Shown here: piece after piece, positions 26,200 to 34,500 of the stretch
Numbering within the stretch: the stretch's first letter is position 1
Layout: each line of letters starts with the position of its first letter
Assembly (NCBI RefSeq): GCF_009903685.1
Contig: NZ_JAAABI010000008.1
Span: 1-64,000 of the forward strand
DNA: 64,000 bases
From: Flagellimonas ochracea
GTDB lineage: Bacteria; Bacteroidota; Bacteroidia; Flavobacteriales; Flavobacteriaceae
Direction: 5' to 3'
Made by a program: the position numbers and the translations under genes
The notes under the pieces: generated by a model
The model's input: the letters and a program-made list of their open reading frames with translations, nothing else
Told to the model about the DNA's origin: nothing
Database searches by the model: none

Positions 26200-27558
26200 A
26201 TGTCAAAGTTTGAATTAAAACTACCGCAAATGGGGGAAAGTGTTGCCGAAGCAACATTGACCACCTGGCTGAAAGAAGTGGGTGATACCATAGAAATGGA
26301 TGAGGCCGTATTTGAGATTGCCACGGATAAGGTGGACTCTGAAGTGCCAAGTGAAGTGGAAGGCGTATTGCTTGAGAAGCGATTCAATGTTGACGACGTC
26401 ATCAAAGTAGGAGAGGTTGTTGCCGTAATTCAGACCGAAGGAGAGGTAGAGGAAGCTGCAGAAAGCTCCCAGATAGAAACGGTAAAGGAAACCAAGGTCG
26501 AGGAACCAGCAGTGGTTCTTGAAAAGCAAATGACCGAAGTAAAAGAAACTGTGACCGCCTCCACCCCCGATTTTTCCAAATCACAACGGTTTTACTCACC
26601 TTTGGTCAAAAACATTGCCAAGGAAGAAGGCGTTTCCATGGACGAATTGGAGGCCATTGTTGGCACTGGAAAAGAGGGAAGAGTCACCAAAAACGACATA
26701 AAAGCTTATTTGGAAAGCCGTTCATCCAATGGAAAGACGGCCGTAGAGACCACAACGGCTCCTGAAAAGGTTGAACCTAAACCATCGCCGGTTGAAGCTC
26801 CTAAAACGGTTAAGGAGAAACCACAACCTGCACCTGTTTCAGTTGGCGAAGGCGATGAAATAATCCCACTGACTAGAATGGGAAAACTCATTGCACAGCA
26901 TATGGTTGATAGTGTATCCACTTCGGCCCATGTACAAAGTTTTGTGGAAGTGGACGTAACCAATGTGGTCAACTGGAGGAACAAGGTCAAGAAAGCTTTT
27001 GAGGAAAGAGAAGGGGAGAAGTTAACGTTTACCCCCATTTTCATGGAAGCAGTGGCTATGGCACTTAAAAAATACCCCATGATGAACATTTCTTTGGATG
27101 GGGATAAAGTGATCAAAAAGAAGAATATCAACTTGGGTATGGCGGCAGCTCTGCCCGATGGTAATCTTATTGTTCCGGTTATCAAAAATGCGGACCAACT
27201 CAATTTGGTAGGCATGGCAAAAACGGTAAACGATCTGGCCAATAGATCAAGGAACAATCAGTTAAAACCAGATGAGATCAAAGAGGGCACTTACACCGTA
27301 ACAAATGTTGGTTCCTTCGGAAGTGTTTTTGGCACCCCCATTATCAATCAGCCACAAGTGGGTATTTTGGCATTGGGTGCCATTAGGAAGATACCTTCCG
27401 TAATAGAAACCGACCAAGGAGAATATATAGGTATCCGAAGCAAGATGTTCCTATCCCATAGCTACGACCATAGAGTAGTGAACGGTGCTCTCGGAGGTAT
27501 GTTCGTAAAAACTGTTGCCGATTATCTCGAAGCGTGGGATATTAATCGGGAAATCTAG
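26200..27558 (+). CDS. Dihydrolipoamide acyltransferase (E2 of a 2-oxoacid dehydrogenase complex)
   Basis: The 452-aa E2 has one lipoyl domain (FEIATDKVDSEVPSE, lipoyl Lys about 44), an Ala/Pro/Glu/Val-rich linker, a peripheral subunit-binding domain (SPLVKNIAKEEGVSMDELEAI, GKEGRVTKNDIKAYL), a second linker and the catalytic domain. The catalytic His lies in SYDHRVVNGALGGMFV; the Asp that usually follows three residues later (DHRxxDG) is Asn428. A single lipoyl domain suits a branched-chain or pyruvate E2 of Bacteroidota type. No E1 or E3 gene is adjacent, so the substrate cannot be fixed. Confidence 0.9.
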   Translation: MSKFELKLPQMGESVAEATLTTWLKEVGDTIEMDEAVFEIATDKVDSEVPSEVEGVLLEKRFNVDDVIKVGEVVAVIQTEGEVEEAAESSQIETVKETKVEEPAVVLEKQMTEVKETVTASTPDFSKSQRFYSPLVKNIAKEEGVSMDELEAIVGTGKEGRVTKNDIKAYLESRSSNGKTAVETTTAPEKVEPKPSPVEAPKTVKEKPQPAPVSVGEGDEIIPLTRMGKLIAQHMVDSVSTSAHVQSFVEVDVTNVVNWRNKVKKAFEEREGEKLTFTPIFMEAVAMALKKYPMMNISLDGDKVIKKKNINLGMAAALPDGNLIVPVIKNADQLNLVGMAKTVNDLANRSRNNQLKPDEIKEGTYTVTNVGSFGSVFGTPIINQPQVGILALGAIRKIPSVIETDQGEYIGIRSKMFLSHSYDHRVVNGALGGMFVKTVADYLEAWDINREI

Positions 27559-27624
27559 TTCTAGAATAGCAGTTTTTCCCAAGACTATGCTTAATTTGGG
27601 ATTTCAAATAAAAATGACACGGTT

Positions 27625-28407
27625 TTGAAGTCTTATGTCACCCTATTTCTGCCACTGTTACTTTTGTTCGGTACCATGACCTCGGCACAAGATTTTACCA
27701 AATATGAGAAAAAAGAATTTGTGGCAGCGGGTAAAACACTTCCTTACAGAATTTTGTTGCCCCAAAATTTTCAATCTAATAAGAGATATCCAGTAGTGCT
27801 CTTTTTACACGGTTCAGGGGAGCGCGGTTATGATAACCAAGCACAACTGACCCATGGGGCAAGTCTTTTTTTAAAGGAAAAGCTAAGGGAAAAGTATCCT
27901 GCTATTGTGGTATTCCCGCAGTGTTCTGTAAATAGTAGTTGGTCCAAGATTGATGTTAACGGTGATTTTCCGAACAGGGAGTTCATTTTTTATGAGGATG
28001 CCGAACCTACTTCAGACATGATTTTATTGGAAGGACTTTTGAAACAAATTGGAAAAACCTATAAGGTTGACAAAAGAAGGATCTATGTAGGGGGACTTTC
28101 CATGGGGGGCTTCGGCACTTTTGAATTGGTGAGAAGGAACCCCAAACTGTTTGCAGCAGCGTTTCCTATATGTGGTGGAGCCAACCCTAGAATAAGTGAC
28201 CAACTTAAAAAATTGGATTGGTGGGTGTTCCATGGAGCAGCAGATAAGGTGGTTCCAGAAAAATGCTCGGGCCAAATGGTGGAAGCCATGAAAGAAAAGG
28301 GCATAAATGTAAAATATTCGGTTTACCCAGGGGTAGGGCACAATAGCTGGGATAATGCATTTGCCGAACCTGAATTACTGCCCTGGCTTTTTTCCAAATC
28401 TAAATAA
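27625..28407 (+). CDS. Secreted alpha/beta hydrolase (phospholipase/carboxylesterase type)
   Basis: The 260-aa product has a signal peptide (LFLPLLLLFGTMTSAQ) read from a TTG start; the only nearby ATG upstream (27614) runs into a stop and the first internal ATG would delete the signal. The nucleophile Ser159 sits in GGLSMGGFG, with Asp207 (GAADKVVP) and His239 (PGVGHNSW). The oxyanion motif LHGSGERG is typical of the PHB-depolymerase-like/esterase group with PF02230-like topology. It is presumably periplasmic and hydrolyses an ester; the substrate is unknown. Confidence 0.85.
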   Translation: MKSYVTLFLPLLLLFGTMTSAQDFTKYEKKEFVAAGKTLPYRILLPQNFQSNKRYPVVLFLHGSGERGYDNQAQLTHGASLFLKEKLREKYPAIVVFPQCSVNSSWSKIDVNGDFPNREFIFYEDAEPTSDMILLEGLLKQIGKTYKVDKRRIYVGGLSMGGFGTFELVRRNPKLFAAAFPICGGANPRISDQLKKLDWWVFHGAADKVVPEKCSGQMVEAMKEKGINVKYSVYPGVGHNSWDNAFAEPELLPWLFSKSK

Positions 28408-28416
28408 ATACATGCT

Positions 28417-29190
28417 ATGCAATTGAAACTTACCAAACCCATATGCTTTTTTGATTTGGAGACCACTGGTACCAACGTGGCCAAGGACCGAATCGTAGAA
28501 ATATCCATTTTGAAAATATTACCAAACGGCAACAAAGAAAGTAAGACTTGGCTAGTGAACCCAGAAATGCCCATACCTCCAGAGGTTGTCGCCGTTCATG
28601 GCATTTCCAATGAAAAAGTGGCCAATGAGCCCACATTCAAACAACTTTCCAGGGAAATTTACACCATGATCAAGGATAGTGATTTGGCAGGGTATAATTC
28701 TGACCGTTTTGATATTCCGCTGCTTGTGGAAGAAATGTTGCGATCGGGTGTCGATTTCGATATGAAGAACATGGTATCTGTGGACGTACAAACCATATTT
28801 CATAAAATGGAACAACGCACACTTAAAGCAGCTTACAAATTTTACTGCGACAAAAGCTTGGATGATGCCCATAGCGCAGAGGCCGATACAAAAGCTACTT
28901 ATGAGGTATTGCTCTCCCAACTGGACCGCTATCCGGAGTTGGAGAACAATATTAAAAAACTATCCGAGTTCACCACGAGAAAACAATCTTTGGATTTTGC
29001 TGGTTTCATAGGGTTGAATGAGGAAGAAGAGCCCATTTTTGCCTTTGGAAAGCATAAAGGAACCACAGTTGAAGAAGTACTGGAAAAAGAACCAGGTTAC
29101 TTTGGTTGGATGCTTAACGCTGACTTTCCCTTATATACCAAAAAAGTACTTACACAGATAAAGTTGAGCAAGCTCAACAATAAACTTTAG
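28417..29190 (+). CDS. DEDDh 3'-5' exonuclease (DnaQ/ExoX-like)
   Basis: The 257-aa product has an N-terminal exonuclease domain with FFDLETTGTN (Asp, Glu), HGISNEKV, YNSDRFDIPLL and DDAHSAEADTKATYEVL (His, Asp), the complete DEDDh set. The C-terminal about 70 residues (FAFGKHKGTTVEEVLEKEPG, YFGWML) resemble the small domain found at the end of ExoX-like proteins. It is a proofreading- or repair-type exonuclease rather than the Pol III epsilon subunit itself. It lies in a run of same-strand genes with short gaps. Confidence 0.9.
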   Translation: MQLKLTKPICFFDLETTGTNVAKDRIVEISILKILPNGNKESKTWLVNPEMPIPPEVVAVHGISNEKVANEPTFKQLSREIYTMIKDSDLAGYNSDRFDIPLLVEEMLRSGVDFDMKNMVSVDVQTIFHKMEQRTLKAAYKFYCDKSLDDAHSAEADTKATYEVLLSQLDRYPELENNIKKLSEFTTRKQSLDFAGFIGLNEEEEPIFAFGKHKGTTVEEVLEKEPGYFGWMLNADFPLYTKKVLTQIKLSKLNNKL

Positions 29191-29214
29191 TTAATAATAA
29201 TTGATTGCAAACCC

Positions 29215-29826
29215 ATGAAGTTGATTTGTATTGGCAGAAACTATGCTGCGCATATTGATGAGTTGAAAAATGAAAGGCCCAGTGAACCTGTGGTTTTTAT
29301 CAAGCCAGATTCTGCGGTCTTGCCCAAAGAACAAGACTTTTACATTCCAGAATTCTCCGAGGATGTGCATTATGAGGTAGAAGTGTTGGTGAAGATAAAA
29401 AAAGTGGGTAAGCACATCGCCAAAGAATTTGCCCATAAATATTATGACGAAATCGGCCTTGGAATAGATTTTACGGCTCGGGACCTGCAATCCAAGCTAA
29501 AGGAAAAAGGATTGCCCTGGGAAAAAGCCAAAGGATTTGATGGCGCAGCAGTGATAGGTAGGTGGAAGCCAAAAATACTGTACGAAAGCGTTGACAACCT
29601 CAATTTTTCTTTAATAAAAAATGGCAAAAAGGTGCAAGAGGGCAATACCTCCTTGATGTTGTGGAAGATAGACGAGCTTATTGCCCATGTTTCTACCTAT
29701 TTTATGCTGAAAAAAGGGGATATATTGTTCACAGGCACGCCCGCAGGTGTTGGTAAAGTTGCCCCAAATGACTACCTTTCTGGAACACTTGAGGGGGAGC
29801 AGCTTTTTGAATTAATGGTAAAATAA
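29215..29826 (+). CDS. Fumarylacetoacetate hydrolase family protein
   Basis: The 203-aa soluble enzyme belongs to the FAH fold: MKLICIGRNYAAHIDEL, EPVVFIKPDSAVL, DVHYEVEVLVKI with metal-binding acidic residues, GIDFTARDLQSKLKEKGLPW, KGFDGAAVIG and the C-terminal GDILFTGTPAGVGKV. Short members act as acylpyruvase or oxaloacetate tautomerase/decarboxylase; which applies here cannot be told. Its stop shares one base with the Hpt gene start (TAATG). Confidence 0.9.
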   Translation: MKLICIGRNYAAHIDELKNERPSEPVVFIKPDSAVLPKEQDFYIPEFSEDVHYEVEVLVKIKKVGKHIAKEFAHKYYDEIGLGIDFTARDLQSKLKEKGLPWEKAKGFDGAAVIGRWKPKILYESVDNLNFSLIKNGKKVQEGNTSLMLWKIDELIAHVSTYFMLKKGDILFTGTPAGVGKVAPNDYLSGTLEGEQLFELMVK

Positions 29827-30164
29827 TGATTTACAACCTCGACAAAATCAATGAAATGGCAGAAGGAGACCAAGATTTTGTAATCTCGGTAATTTCTGTT
29901 TTCTTGGATGAAGTCCCTGAAGATTTAGAAAGTCTTGAAAATGCCGTTGCAGCAGAAGACTATGAAAACATATACAAATTGGCGCACAAAATAAAGCCCA
30001 ATGTAGACTTGTTGGGCATGGAGCATACCAGGGCCCGGGCTTTGGATATTGAGACCATGGGTAAAACACAAGCCAGTATGGAAGCCATCAGAGAACAATT
30101 TCCCCTGCTCAAAACAGATGTGCATCAAGTGATTTCCGAGCTCAAAAAAGATTTTGACCTATAA
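29826..30164 (+). CDS. Stand-alone Hpt (histidine phosphotransfer) domain protein
   Basis: The 112-aa helical protein matches a single Hpt domain: the phospho-accepting His54 lies in KLAHKIKPNVDLLGM, preceded by the typical FLDEVPEDLESLENAV helix. It would pass phosphate between a hybrid kinase and a response regulator. It is translationally coupled to the FAH gene upstream (TAATG) and its stop abuts the cinA start, so it is embedded in a metabolic operon without any kinase nearby. Confidence 0.85.
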   Translation: MIYNLDKINEMAEGDQDFVISVISVFLDEVPEDLESLENAVAAEDYENIYKLAHKIKPNVDLLGMEHTRARALDIETMGKTQASMEAIREQFPLLKTDVHQVISELKKDFDL

Positions 30165-31412
30165 ATGCAGGCAGAAATAATAACCATTGGAGATGAAATT
30201 CTCATTGGTCAAATTGTGGACTCCAATTCTGCCTACATTGCCAAGGAATTGAACAAAATAGGAGTTTCTGTCTACCAAATAACTTCCATTCAAGATGATC
30301 GCGAACACATTCTGGATGCTCTCGAGGCTGCTAAAACGCGTTCTTCGGTAGTTATTGTTACTGGTGGATTGGGTCCCACCAAAGATGATGTCACCAAACC
30401 TACTCTCTGTGAGTATTTTGAAGACAAATTGGTCCAGAATGATACTATTCTCGCCCATATTGAAGAACTTTTTGAAAAATATATTTCGACACCCATATCG
30501 GACCTCAATAGAAAGCAGGCCATGGTGCCTTCCAAGGCAGAGTTGTTACATAATGGATTTGGCACAGCACCGGGACTCTGGATGAAAAAGGACCAAACCG
30601 CCTTTGTTTTTCTTCCAGGAGTACCTTACGAAATGAAAAAGCTGTTGACAGGTTCTGTGCTCCCAAAGATTATAAAGGAATATGAACGCCCCTACATTTT
30701 ACACAAAACCATCATGACCTATGGTCTGGGAGAAAGTGCCATAGCAAATAAGATTGAGGACTGGGAAGATAATTTGCCGCCTTTTATCAAACTGGCTTAT
30801 TTACCCAATTTAGGAAGAGTAAGATTGCGGCTTACTGCGCGCGGAACTGACAAGGAGGTATTGTTGAAAGGTTTGGCGGAAGAAACCAAGAAATTACATC
30901 CTTTAATTGGGGACATCATTTATGGTGAAGAAGAAGATGAATCCCTAGAAAACCAGATAGCCAAATTGCTTACCCAAAAAAATAGGACCTTGGCTACCGC
31001 TGAAAGTTTTACAGGGGGGAGAATTGCAGAGCAATTGACCTCCATTCCTGGAGCATCCAAATACTTTAAAGGCAGTGTGGTCAGTTATGCAACGGAAACC
31101 AAGACAAAACTATTGGGAGTTCCCGAAGAAGTGATTGCCAAGCATTCCGTGGTCAGTGAGGCTGTGGCCATGGCCATGGCTAAAAATGCACGACAAATTC
31201 TGGATACCGATTTTGCCATTGCCGCCACGGGCAATGCGGGTCCCACCAAGGGAGATTCCGATGAAGAAATTGGTTCCGTGTTCCTAGCCATCAGTACCCC
31301 AGAACGTACTTTTGCCGAACATTTTGCCATGGGAAACCACAGAGAGCGTATTGTACAAAAATCTGTGAACAAAGCGTTGGAGCTGCTTGTAAAGGAAATA
31401 TTAAATTTCTGA
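30165..31412 (+). CDS. cinA: CinA family protein (NMN amidohydrolase/ADP-ribose-type)
   Basis: The 415-aa product has two domains. The N-terminal MoCF-type domain has [20 protein letters not shown] and [12 protein letters not shown] (pyrophosphatase-like). The C-terminal CinA domain has [39 protein letters not shown] and [13 protein letters not shown], the nicotinamide mononucleotide deamidase module. The protein salvages pyridine-nucleotide by-products. Normal full length. The start directly follows the Hpt stop, so it is the last gene of that operon. Confidence 0.93.
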   Translation: MQAEIITIGDEILIGQIVDSNSAYIAKELNKIGVSVYQITSIQDDREHILDALEAAKTRSSVVIVTGGLGPTKDDVTKPTLCEYFEDKLVQNDTILAHIEELFEKYISTPISDLNRKQAMVPSKAELLHNGFGTAPGLWMKKDQTAFVFLPGVPYEMKKLLTGSVLPKIIKEYERPYILHKTIMTYGLGESAIANKIEDWEDNLPPFIKLAYLPNLGRVRLRLTARGTDKEVLLKGLAEETKKLHPLIGDIIYGEEEDESLENQIAKLLTQKNRTLATAESFTGGRIAEQLTSIPGASKYFKGSVVSYATETKTKLLGVPEEVIAKHSVVSEAVAMAMAKNARQILDTDFAIAATGNAGPTKGDSDEEIGSVFLAISTPERTFAEHFAMGNHRERIVQKSVNKALELLVKEILNF

Positions 31413-31420
31413 AAAAGAAT

Positions 31421-31451
31421 TTTGTCCGTCCAGTCAAAAGCTATAAATTTG
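31421..31451 (+). promoter_or_regulatory. Promoter of the rpmB-rpmG operon
   Basis: TTTG (31421-31424), 19 bases, TAAATTTG (31444-31451): an exact Bacteroidota promoter. The rpmB ATG is at 31485. Confidence 0.78.
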
Positions 31452-31484
31452 CAGCCTCAATAAAATCACTCAAAAGTTAGGGAG

Positions 31485-31712
31485 ATGTCTAAAGTTTGTG
31501 AAGTTACAGGAAAGAAGGTGATGTTCGGCAACAACGTTTCCTTCTCTATCAATAAAACAAAGAGAAGGTTCGACGCCAATATCTCTAAAAAGAGATTTTA
31601 CGTTCCCGAAGAAGATCGTTGGGTTACGTTGAACGTTTCCACAAGAGGATTGAAAATCATCAACAAGAAAGGAATCTCTGCTGTATTGAAGGAAATCAAT
31701 TCCAAGAAATAA
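31485..31712 (+). CDS. rpmB: 50S ribosomal protein L28
   Basis: The 75-aa basic protein starts SKVCEVTGKKVMFGNNVSF and has the FDANISKKRFYVPEED segment typical of bL28. The length is normal for Bacteroidota. The first Cys pair is reduced (one Cys in the VCEVTGK motif), so it is the zinc-free form. First gene of the operon with L33 and the DUF4295 protein, behind a strong promoter. Confidence 0.97.
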   Translation: MSKVCEVTGKKVMFGNNVSFSINKTKRRFDANISKKRFYVPEEDRWVTLNVSTRGLKIINKKGISAVLKEINSKK

Positions 31713-31731
31713 GTAGTTTAAGCACGATACA

Positions 31732-31914
31732 ATGGCAAAGAAAGGAAATAGAATTCAGGTCATTTTGGAATGTACAGAGCACAAAGATTCTGGTATGCCA
31801 GGAACTTCAAGGTACATAACCACCAAGAATAAAAAAAATACGCCTGATAGGATGGAGATAAAAAAATTCAATCCCATTCTTAAACGTATGACTGTACATA
31901 AAGAAATTAAATAA
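31732..31914 (+). CDS. rpmG: 50S ribosomal protein L33
   Basis: The 60-aa basic protein starts [16 protein letters not shown] and has [19 protein letters not shown], characteristic of bL33. Only one Cys is present (ECTEH), so it is the zinc-free type. It lies 19 bp behind rpmB in the same operon. Confidence 0.97.
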   Translation: MAKKGNRIQVILECTEHKDSGMPGTSRYITTKNKKNTPDRMEIKKFNPILKRMTVHKEIK

Positions 31915-31956
31915 ATCGGATTTACCGCAGGTAAAACCCAAAGAAATAGATAAGCC

Positions 31957-32109
31957 ATGGCAAAGAAAACGGTAGCAACCCTTCAATCATCATCAAAAAG
32001 ATTGACCAAGGCCATAAAAATGGTCAAATCTCCCAAATCGGGTGCATACACTTTTGTAGAATCTGTAATGCCCCCTGAAATGGTCAACGACTGGTTGAAC
32101 AAAAAATAA
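31957..32109 (+). CDS. DUF4295 family small basic protein (probable ribosome-associated)
   Basis: A 50-codon gene beginning MAKKTVATLQSSSKRLTKAI and ending EMVNDWLNKK. It is strongly basic in the first half and belongs to the Bacteroidota-only DUF4295 family, which regularly follows rpmB and rpmG. A novel large-subunit protein, bL38, was reported in the Flavobacterium johnsoniae ribosome; I believe this family may be that protein but cannot verify it here. Position between L33 and ftsY, 42 bp after L33 and ahead of a terminator, supports ribosomal function. Confidence 0.88.
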   Translation: MAKKTVATLQSSSKRLTKAIKMVKSPKSGAYTFVESVMPPEMVNDWLNKK

Positions 32110-32135
32110 GGGTCAAATTCCCTAGTACGAAATTG

Positions 32136-32161
32136 AAAGTCGCCTAGTAGCGACTTTTTTT
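32136..32161 (+). terminator. Terminator of the rpmB operon
   Basis: AAAGTCGC pairs with GCGACTTT across CTAGTA and leads into T-rich sequence. It separates the ribosomal genes from ftsY. Confidence 0.82.
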
Positions 32162-32171
32162 ATGTTCACTT

Positions 32172-32250
32172 GTCATTTCGAAGGAGTCCCAATAATTATT
32201 GGGGTGACTGAAAAATCTAAAAAGAGATTTCTCGCTTCGCTCGAAATGAC
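32172..32250. repeat. Dispersed palindromic repeat, complete copy
   Basis: GTCATTTCGA at one end and TCGAAATGAC at the other form a perfect 10-bp terminal inverted repeat around GTGACTGAAAAATCT and GAGATTTCTCGC. A partial second copy lies at 35201-35240. Such short non-coding elements are scattered through many flavobacterial genomes. Confidence 0.75.
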
Positions 32251-32313
32251 CTTGTAACTTTAACAAAACTCCCCTTACTTTCCTATCTTTGAATTTCGTT
32301 TGATGCACACCCA

Positions 32314-33273
32314 ATGAGTTTATTCAAAAATATATTTTCAAAGGACAAAAAAGAGACCTTAGACAAGGGATTGGAAAAATCCAAAAGCAGTTTTTTTGGC
32401 AAGTTGAGCAAGGCCGTTGCCGGAAAATCAAAGGTTGATGATGAGGTACTGGACAACTTGGAAGAAGTTTTGGTCACTTCCGATGTTGGTGTCGATACCA
32501 CCTTAAAAATCATAGAACGTATCGAGGAACGGGTATCCCGTGACAAGTATTTGGGAACCGAGGAGCTCAATATCATTTTACGGGAAGAGATAGCCGGACT
32601 ACTTTCCGAAACCCATACTGGGGAAGCTGCTGAATTTGTAGTGCCGGCGGACAAAAAACCCTATGTAATTATGGTGGTTGGCGTGAATGGGGTTGGGAAG
32701 ACCACGACCATCGGCAAATTGGCCTACCAGTTCAAAAAACAGGGCCTGAAAGTGGTGCTGGGTGCTGCCGATACCTTCCGGGCGGCGGCCATAGACCAAT
32801 TACAGGTTTGGGCAGACCGTGTGGAAGTTCCCATCATCAAACAAAAAATGGGCAGCGACCCTGCTTCCGTGGCTTTCGATACGCTAAATTCTGCAGTGGC
32901 GGAGAATGCCGATGTGGTTTTGGTGGATACCGCTGGACGTTTGCACAACAAGGTCAACCTGATGAACGAACTGGCCAAGGTAAAACGGGTGATGCAAAAA
33001 GTAGTACCGGATGCCCCGCACGATGTGTTGCTGGTATTGGATGGTTCCACAGGGCAGAACGCCTTTGAACAGGCCAAACAATTTACCAAAGCTACCGAGG
33101 TAAGCAGTCTTGCGGTGACCAAATTGGACGGGACCGCCAAAGGCGGGGTAGTCATTGGTATTTCCGACCAATTCCAGATTCCAGTAAAGTATATTGGCGT
33201 AGGGGAGGGCCTGGAAGACCTTCAGGTTTTTAATAAATACGAGTTTGTGGATTCGTTTTTTAAGCTTAATTAG
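32314..33273 (+). CDS. ftsY: Signal recognition particle receptor FtsY
   Basis: The 319-aa GTPase docks SRP-ribosome complexes at the inner membrane. It has a short N domain (LEEVLVTSDVGVDTTLKIIE) and a G domain with GVNGVGKTTTIGKLA (G1), ADTFRAAAIDQL, VDTAGRLHNKVNLM and TKLDGTAKGG. The acidic A domain is nearly absent, as usual in Bacteroidota, leaving the amphipathic SLFKNIFSKDKK N-terminus as membrane anchor. A -7-like TATCTTTG lies at 32284-32291. Confidence 0.96.
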   Translation: MSLFKNIFSKDKKETLDKGLEKSKSSFFGKLSKAVAGKSKVDDEVLDNLEEVLVTSDVGVDTTLKIIERIEERVSRDKYLGTEELNIILREEIAGLLSETHTGEAAEFVVPADKKPYVIMVVGVNGVGKTTTIGKLAYQFKKQGLKVVLGAADTFRAAAIDQLQVWADRVEVPIIKQKMGSDPASVAFDTLNSAVAENADVVLVDTAGRLHNKVNLMNELAKVKRVMQKVVPDAPHDVLLVLDGSTGQNAFEQAKQFTKATEVSSLAVTKLDGTAKGGVVIGISDQFQIPVKYIGVGEGLEDLQVFNKYEFVDSFFKLN

Positions 33274-33290
33274 AAAATAAGCTTTTAGTT

Positions 33291-33457
33291 GAAAGTGGAT
33301 AGCGGTCCCGTATAACTGTCATTTACGGGTTAATATGCGTTAATTTTCGGTTTGAATCAGACGTTTGCAATTCCGAGTGGATTTTAGCCTGTCCCTGGGT
33401 GGAGTTGAAGGGTAGTGAAATCCCCCAAAATTACGGTCATATATTGCGTAGCACATT
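33291..33457 (-). repeat. attC-like imperfect inverted repeat downstream of the first cassette gene
   Basis: One arm (about 33291-33318, ending in CGGTCCCGTATAACTG) is partly complementary to the other (33434-33457, on the minus strand AATGTGCTACGCAATATATG). The pairing is weaker than at the second site. The outer AATGTGCTAC block lies at the stop of the lipoprotein gene, as R-type boxes lie at cassette ends. Confidence 0.4.
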
Positions 33458-33458
33458 T

Positions 33459-34310
33459 TTATTCCACCTTTATTGAAAAATCATCAACAAAAAGTTCGAT
33501 ATTTCCCGCTGTAGGATTTGCTGTTGCTCCAATTTGGACACGTTCGTAAAAAGTCGGCTCTTGTAAGGTGAAATCAATTCCTTGATTTAAAAATACATCT
33601 CTAAAAACTTCTGCGTTTGGCATATTCATTCCAACTTCATTTATGACCTCTGTTCCATCAATAACCAATCTGTTAAAACCATTTTCGCTTTCTGACATAG
33701 TCATTTCCCACTGAACTGTAACCCATTGATTTCTAGGGAAAGGAAAATTTGTTTGTTGCATTGTGGTGCCGGATATTTTTCCTCTTTCGATGGAAAGGAA
33801 ATCATTTCCGCCAGACATCATTAGTCTTACGCCAGGGCATTGATTTTCAGAACCGTAATTATCGCCAACAGTTGGGTCCCAGCAAGAACAACATTCTAAA
33901 TCAATAAGTAATAAATTTTCGATAGATGCTGTACCTACTATATAGAAATCAGCTTTGATCGTAACCTTATCACCTGAAATTATGTTTAGTCCATTTTTTT
34001 CAATATCTACTTTGGACAAATCAGAATCTGACTGATAAGCAAGAACACGAAGTGCATTTTGTCCCTCATTGAATTCAGTATCGGAAATTGATATTTCATT
34101 GATAGCATTTGAAGGATTGGTTTGTTGTATGTTTGACCATCTGCTACCATTTGAAGGAAATAATTCGTCTAATAAGTCATTTTGTGTTTCAAATCCATCC
34201 TCGAATAAAAAACTTTCTGCTAAAGATTCTTTTGGATTATTTTCATCTTTATCACAACCAAAAAAGAATAATATTATAATTGAAAGAAATATAAGCTTAT
34301 GTCTTTTCAT
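33459..34310 (-). CDS. Secreted lipoprotein with jelly-roll (lectin/lyase-like) domain
   Basis: The 283-aa product has a lipobox (IILFFFGC, Cys19) followed by DKDENNP. The remainder reads like a concanavalin-type jelly roll (ESFLFEDGFETQNDL, ALRVLAYQSDSD, WVTVQWEMTMSESENG, RLVIDGTEVI, YERVQIGATA ... ELFVDDFSIKVE), similar to polysaccharide-lyase 20-like or LamG-like modules. An unusual Cys cluster (ECCSCWDP) precedes a second Cys (ENQC). It is more AT-rich than its neighbours and lies in the cassette-like island, so transfer is plausible. No catalytic residues can be assigned. Confidence 0.75.
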   Translation of the reverse strand: MKRHKLIFLSIIILFFFGCDKDENNPKESLAESFLFEDGFETQNDLLDELFPSNGSRWSNIQQTNPSNAINEISISDTEFNEGQNALRVLAYQSDSDLSKVDIEKNGLNIISGDKVTIKADFYIVGTASIENLLLIDLECCSCWDPTVGDNYGSENQCPGVRLMMSGGNDFLSIERGKISGTTMQQTNFPFPRNQWVTVQWEMTMSESENGFNRLVIDGTEVINEVGMNMPNAEVFRDVFLNQGIDFTLQEPTFYERVQIGATANPTAGNIELFVDDFSIKVE

Positions 34311-34356
34311 AAGCTAATAAACGTTCAAATTACCTTCTTGTTGTTATGATTTTCTT

Positions 34357-34500
34357 AAATGTCTTCCAACGGTCTCGGCTATGAGTAGTTGTGTGCTTTA
34401 ATACCTAACTTAACAAGTACAACCCAAACTGAAATTCCACAAGGATTTTCAGAAGTAGGCGAGAACAAGCAATTACTTATAGCCATTGTTGTAGCACGTT
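34357..34500 (-). repeat. attC-like imperfect inverted repeat between the two cassette genes
   Basis: The left arm carries CGGCTATGAGTAGTTG (34375-34390) and the right arm carries its near complement (on the minus strand GGCTATAAGTAATTG), with 13 of 15 core bases matching. Outer blocks AAATGTCTTCCAAC and AACGTGCTACAAC also align. The left arm has extra unpaired bases. The outer right block overlaps the stop codon of the upstream gene. Confidence 0.55.

Noticed and set aside
26706..27257. 183-codon antisense frame inside the E2 gene
   Set aside because: Ser/Leu/Thr-rich shadow of a strongly supported coding frame with no recognisable domain.
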